A stretch of 64,000 bases of DNA from positions 310,001-374,000 of the forward strand of contig NZ_CADFDB010000002.1 in assembly GCF_902832845.1 (NCBI RefSeq). Reading direction: 5' to 3'. Numbering within the stretch: position 1 is the stretch's first letter; each line of letters begins with the position of its first letter. The position numbers were made by a program, and so were the translations under genes. This DNA is from Burkholderia metallica (GTDB lineage: Bacteria > Pseudomonadota > Gammaproteobacteria > Burkholderiales > Burkholderiaceae). The notes below the pieces were generated by a model, which made no database searches, was not told where the DNA came from, and saw nothing but the letters and a program-made list of their open reading frames with translations. Shown one piece after another: positions 60,859 through 64,000 of the stretch.

Positions 60859-61035
60859 ATGACCGCACGCATTCGTGAATTGCTGGATCGCTGGCTGTCC
60901 GAGACCCCGGGCGCCCGTTCATCCATCTCCCCGATCGCAGCCTGAGCCACGCGGACGGCGGCACGCTGGCCGATGCGCTCGAACGCGAACTACGGGGCGA
61001 CGGCGTGCGCGCCCCGCGATCACGGCCGCGGCATA
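60859..61035 (+). pseudogene. N-terminal remnant of an acyl-CoA/AMP-dependent ligase
   Basis: The ATG at 60859 begins MTARIRELLDRWLSETPGA, after which the frame shifts. The next frame reads RPFIHLPDRSLSHADGGTLA, then DALERELRGDGVRAPRSR. This is the start of AMP-binding acyl-CoA synthetases (FIHLPDRSLSYAxLxxLADALAxxLRxxGV). The rest of the roughly 500-residue enzyme is missing; the uvrA terminator follows. It shows that the operon once had an ATP-dependent CoA ligase. Confidence 0.65.
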
Positions 61036-61055
61036 TCGCCCAGACGACCGCCCTC

Positions 61056-61083
61056 AAAAAAACACCCCTCGAAGCGAGGGGTG
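61056..61083 (-). terminator. Intrinsic terminator of the uvrA gene
   Basis: A 9-bp perfect stem (cacccctcg 61063-61071, cgaggggtg 61075-61083) with a 3-base loop. On the leftward strand it is followed by a run of seven T (a-run at 61056-61062). It lies 48 bases downstream of the uvrA stop. Confidence 0.9.
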
Positions 61084-61131
61084 CATGAGCCGCATCGCTC
61101 AAGAAGAGGCCGTCGACACGACGCGTCGCGC

Positions 61132-64000
61132 TCAACCCACCCGCGCTTCGCCCTCGCGCTCGACTTCCCCGTCGTCCGCACGCGTGCGCGCCAGCACGGG
61201 CTTGAGCGCCTGCCCGGTATGGCTCGCGCTCACCTTCGCCAGCGCCTCCGGCGGTGCCGCCGCGACGATCGTGCCGCCGCCCACGCCGCCTTCCGGCCCG
61301 AGATCGATGATCCAGTCGGCTTCCGCGATCACGTCGAGGTCATGCTCGATCACGACGACGCTGTGCCCCGCATCGACGAGCCGGTGCAGCACGCGAATCA
61401 GCTTCGCGACGTCCGCCATGTGCAGGCCGACCGTCGGTTCGTCGAGCACGTACAGCGTGTGCGGCGCCTTCTGGCCGCGCCGCGTGATGTCGTCGCGCAC
61501 CTTCGTCAGCTCGGTGACGAGCTTGATGCGCTGCGCCTCGCCGCCCGACAGCGTGGGCGACGGCTGGCCGAGCGTCAGGTAGCCGAGCCCGACGTCCTTC
61601 ATCAGCTGCAGCGGATGCGCGATGTTCGACATCGGCGCGAAGAATTCCACCGCTTCGTCGATTTCCATCGTCAGCACGTCGCCGATGTTCCGGCCGCGCC
61701 ACGTGACGGCGAGCGTTTCGGGGTTGAAGCGCTGCCCGTGGCACACGTCGCACGGCACCTTCACGTCGGGCAGGAAGCTCATGCCGATCGTGCGCACGCC
61801 TTGCCCTTCGCACGCGGGGCAGCGCCCGTCGCCGGTATTGAACGAGAAGCGCGACGCCGTGTAGCCGCGCGCCCGCGCTTCCAGCGTATCGGCGAACAGC
61901 TTGCGGATCGTGTCCCACACACCGATATAGGTGGCCGGGCACGAACGCGGCGTCTTGCCGATCGGCGTCTGGTCGACTTCCAGCACGCGGTCGATCTGCT
62001 CCCAGCCGCTCAGCGACGCACAGCCCTGCCACGCATGCGTGACGTTCAGCGACGGCCGCGGCGCGCTGCGCGCGAGCACGCTCGAACGGCGATTGGCGGC
62101 CGGCGCATCCTGCTGCGCGGCCTTACGCGCGCGCCGCGTGGCCGGCGACGACAGCACCGAGCGGCCGACCGCATCGAGCAGGTTCGTCATCAGCACGTCA
62201 CGCGCGAGCGTCGACTTGCCCGAGCCGCTCACGCCCGTCACCGCGACGAGCCGCGCGAGCGGAATGCCGACGGTGACGTCGCGCAGGTTGTGCAGCTTCG
62301 CGCCATGCACGGTCAGCCACGCGTCCGGCACCGCCGGCTCGCCCTTCCTGCCCGGCAGGCTCACGCCGCGGCGCGGCTGCAGCGGGTGCGTCATCGGCTG
62401 CGCGAGCAGCCGCCCGGTAACCGAATCGGACTGCGCGGCCAGATCGGCCACCGCGCCCTGCGCGACCAGCGTGCCGCCGCGCTTGCCGGCGCCCGGGCCG
62501 ACGTCGATGATGTGATCGGCGCGGCGAATCGTGTCCTCGTCATGCTCGACGACGACGAGCGTATTGCCCTTGTCGCCGAGCTTGCGCAGCGCGTCGAGCA
62601 GGATCTGGTTGTCGCGCGGATGCAGGCCGATCGTCGGCTCGTCGAGCACGTAGCACACGCCCTGCAGGTTGCTGCCGAGCTGCGCGGCGAGCCGGATGCG
62701 CTGCGCTTCGCCGCCCGACAGGCTCGGCGCCGCGCGATCGAGGCTCAGGTAGCCGAGCCCGACTTCCTCGAGAAACGCGAGACGGCTGCCGATCTCGCTG
62801 ACGATGTCGCGCGCGATCTGCGCGTCGCGCCCGGTGAGTGCCAGCCGGTCGATCCAGCGGCGCGTGTCGGACACCGTCCATTGCGCGACTTCGACGATCG
62901 GATGCGCATCGAACGTAACCGCGCGCGCGGACGGGTTCAGCCGCGTGCCGTGGCAGTCCGGGCACGGCTCGTTGCCGACGCCTTCCGGTTCCTGCTCGTC
63001 CGACGGCAGCGTCTGCTCGCGGCCGCGATCGTCCCCGGCGAGCACGGTGTCGTCGTACGCGGCGCGCTGCTCGCGCGTGAGCGTGACGCCGGTGCCGACG
63101 CAGGTCGTGCACCAGCCGTGCTTGCTGTTGTACGAAAACATCCGCGGGTCCAGCTCCGGATAGCTCGTGCCGCACACCGGGCACGCACGCTTGACCGACA
63201 GCACCTTGACCGTGCCGACGCGCGCGGTGGAATGATCGTTGCGCATCGCATCGTGCAGCCCGTCGAGCGGTGCGAGCAGATGCATCACGCCCTTGCCGAG
63301 CTCGAGCGTGTCGTCGAGCATGCGCCGCAGCTCGGCCTCGTTGTCCGGCGACACGACGATATCGGCCACCGGCAACTCGATCGTGTGCTCGCGGAAGCGG
63401 TCGAGCTTCGGCCACGGATCGACCGGCACGAACTCGCCGTCCACGCGCAGATGCGTGCTGCCGCGCGCCTTCGCCCATTTCGCGAGATCGGTATACACGC
63501 CCTTGCGGTTCACGACGAGCGGCGCGAGCAGCCCGACGTGCTCGCCGCGATGATCGCGCAGCAACTGCGCGGCGATCGATTCGACCGATTGCGACGTGAC
63601 CGGCGTGCCGTCGTGGATGCAATGCTGCAGGCCGAGCTTCACGTACAGCAGCCGCAGGAAGTGCCAGACCTCGGACGTGGTCGCGACGGTGCTCTTGCGC
63701 CCGCCGCGCGACAGCCGCTGCTCGATCGCCACCGTCGGCGGGATGCCGTACACCGCGTCGACTTCGGGGCGGCCGGCCGGCTGCACGATCGAGCGCGCAT
63801 ACGCGTTCAGCGATTCGAGGTAGCGGCGCTGGCCTTCGTGGAACAGGATGTCGAACGCGAGCGTCGACTTGCCGGAACCCGACACGCCGGTGATCACGTT
63901 GAACTTGCCGTGCGGGATGTCGACGTCGAGGGATTTCAGGTTGTGCTCGCGCGCGTTGACGATCCGCACGACGTCCTCGCCTTCGATCGCACGCCGCTCG
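61132..64000 (-). CDS. uvrA: UvrA-type excinuclease ABC subunit A, partial at right edge
   Basis: At least 945 residues of UvrA, the DNA-damage sensor ATPase of nucleotide excision repair. It has the first Walker A (GVSGSGKSTLAFDILFHEGQ), zinc-finger cysteines (CPVCGTSYPELD, CTTCVGTG; CPACEGQG, CDVCHGQR), the signature SLSGGEAQRIRLAAQLGSN, the second Walker A (GVSGSGKSTLARDVLM) and the second signature TLSGGEAQRIKLVTELTK. The frame is open to the window edge (upstream residues ERRAIEGEDV). It may therefore be the C-terminal half of a long, fused double-length UvrA; the GTG at 63969 is the only start inside. An intrinsic terminator follows. Confidence 0.9.
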   Translation of the reverse strand, partial: ERRAIEGEDVVRIVNAREHNLKSLDVDIPHGKFNVITGVSGSGKSTLAFDILFHEGQRRYLESLNAYARSIVQPAGRPEVDAVYGIPPTVAIEQRLSRGGRKSTVATTSEVWHFLRLLYVKLGLQHCIHDGTPVTSQSVESIAAQLLRDHRGEHVGLLAPLVVNRKGVYTDLAKWAKARGSTHLRVDGEFVPVDPWPKLDRFREHTIELPVADIVVSPDNEAELRRMLDDTLELGKGVMHLLAPLDGLHDAMRNDHSTARVGTVKVLSVKRACPVCGTSYPELDPRMFSYNSKHGWCTTCVGTGVTLTREQRAAYDDTVLAGDDRGREQTLPSDEQEPEGVGNEPCPDCHGTRLNPSARAVTFDAHPIVEVAQWTVSDTRRWIDRLALTGRDAQIARDIVSEIGSRLAFLEEVGLGYLSLDRAAPSLSGGEAQRIRLAAQLGSNLQGVCYVLDEPTIGLHPRDNQILLDALRKLGDKGNTLVVVEHDEDTIRRADHIIDVGPGAGKRGGTLVAQGAVADLAAQSDSVTGRLLAQPMTHPLQPRRGVSLPGRKGEPAVPDAWLTVHGAKLHNLRDVTVGIPLARLVAVTGVSGSGKSTLARDVLMTNLLDAVGRSVLSSPATRRARKAAQQDAPAANRRSSVLARSAPRPSLNVTHAWQGCASLSGWEQIDRVLEVDQTPIGKTPRSCPATYIGVWDTIRKLFADTLEARARGYTASRFSFNTGDGRCPACEGQGVRTIGMSFLPDVKVPCDVCHGQRFNPETLAVTWRGRNIGDVLTMEIDEAVEFFAPMSNIAHPLQLMKDVGLGYLTLGQPSPTLSGGEAQRIKLVTELTKVRDDITRRGQKAPHTLYVLDEPTVGLHMADVAKLIRVLHRLVDAGHSVVVIEHDLDVIAEADWIIDLGPEGGVGGGTIVAAAPPEALAKVSASHTGQALKPVLARTRADDGEVEREGEARVG

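Noticed and set aside
1-64000. CRISPR arrays, insertion sequences, tRNA/rRNA genes, prophage or integrase
   Set aside because: Looked for on both strands; no regular short repeats, transposase or integrase motifs, or tRNA-like folds were recognised.

Overview
The DNA is uniformly GC-rich, with strong G/C preference at third codon positions. Its gene families (VapBC, DUF2917, MocR, several AraC/LysR regulators, class III CoA-transferases, an OmpC-like porin, a UvrA paralogue) point to Burkholderia sensu stricto, probably the B. cepacia complex. The mix of catabolic and secondary-metabolite genes, with few housekeeping genes, suggests an accessory part of a secondary chromosome. This is inferred from sequence style and families, not from a search.

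Region 1 (1-3.2 kb) holds a PhzF-like isomerase, a VapBC-type toxin-antitoxin pair with a palindromic operator, a broken HD-phosphohydrolase gene and an unrecognised protein.

Region 2 (3.26-15.94 kb) is the most striking part. Thirteen genes all read leftward as one probable operon: SGNH hydrolase-like protein, 30-residue peptide, duplicated haem-oxygenase-like diiron protein, amidinotransferase, LysE exporter, carbamoyltransferase, 44-residue peptide, class III aminotransferase, 79-residue protein, amidohydrolase-like protein, formyltransferase, a second LysE exporter and an SHMT-like protein. The set resembles, from memory, the Pseudomonas loci for the non-proteinogenic amino acids 4-formylaminooxyvinylglycine (gvg cluster, strain WH6) and furanomycin (SBW25). 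The two micro-ORFs under 150 nt recall the two required in WH6. Several members have lost canonical active-site residues: the SHMT-like protein has Gly for the PLP lysine, the amidohydrolase lacks its HxH motif, and one half of the diiron protein lacks metal ligands. AzlC/AzlD, a DUF2917 protein and a MocR regulator with a 12-bp palindromic operator flank it (16.0-19.0 kb).

Region 3 (19.1-21.7 kb) is a nitrogen-control unit. A NIT-ANTAR antiterminator lies upstream of a formate/nitrite-type channel. The leader between them contains a sigma-54-type promoter, tandem hexaloop hairpins and an intrinsic terminator.

Region 4 (21.8-60.8 kb) is a catabolic island: a Rieske oxygenase with an AraC regulator, two MFS transporters, a GMC oxidoreductase, DUF2889 and MmgE/PrpD proteins, an alpha/beta hydrolase, and two LysR regulators. 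It also has a CoA-thioester module (acyl-CoA dehydrogenase, MaoC, Cys-less thiolase-like protein plus DUF35, two class III CoA-transferases, an AMACR-like racemase and a family I CoA-transferase), a porin, a PDR-type reductase, an SDR, an aldehyde dehydrogenase, a SnoaL-like protein and a second AraC paralogue. It ends with a TetR-controlled operon (CitE-like lyase, MaoC, acyl-CoA dehydrogenase, class III CoA-transferase, AMACR-like protein, nitroreductase) that resembles C5-dicarboxylate (itaconate-type) degradation. Remnants of an alpha/beta hydrolase, a racemase and an acyl-CoA ligase show past gene loss.

Region 5 (61.1-64.0 kb) is a uvrA-type gene running off the right edge. No rRNA, tRNA, CRISPR array, insertion sequence or prophage was recognised.
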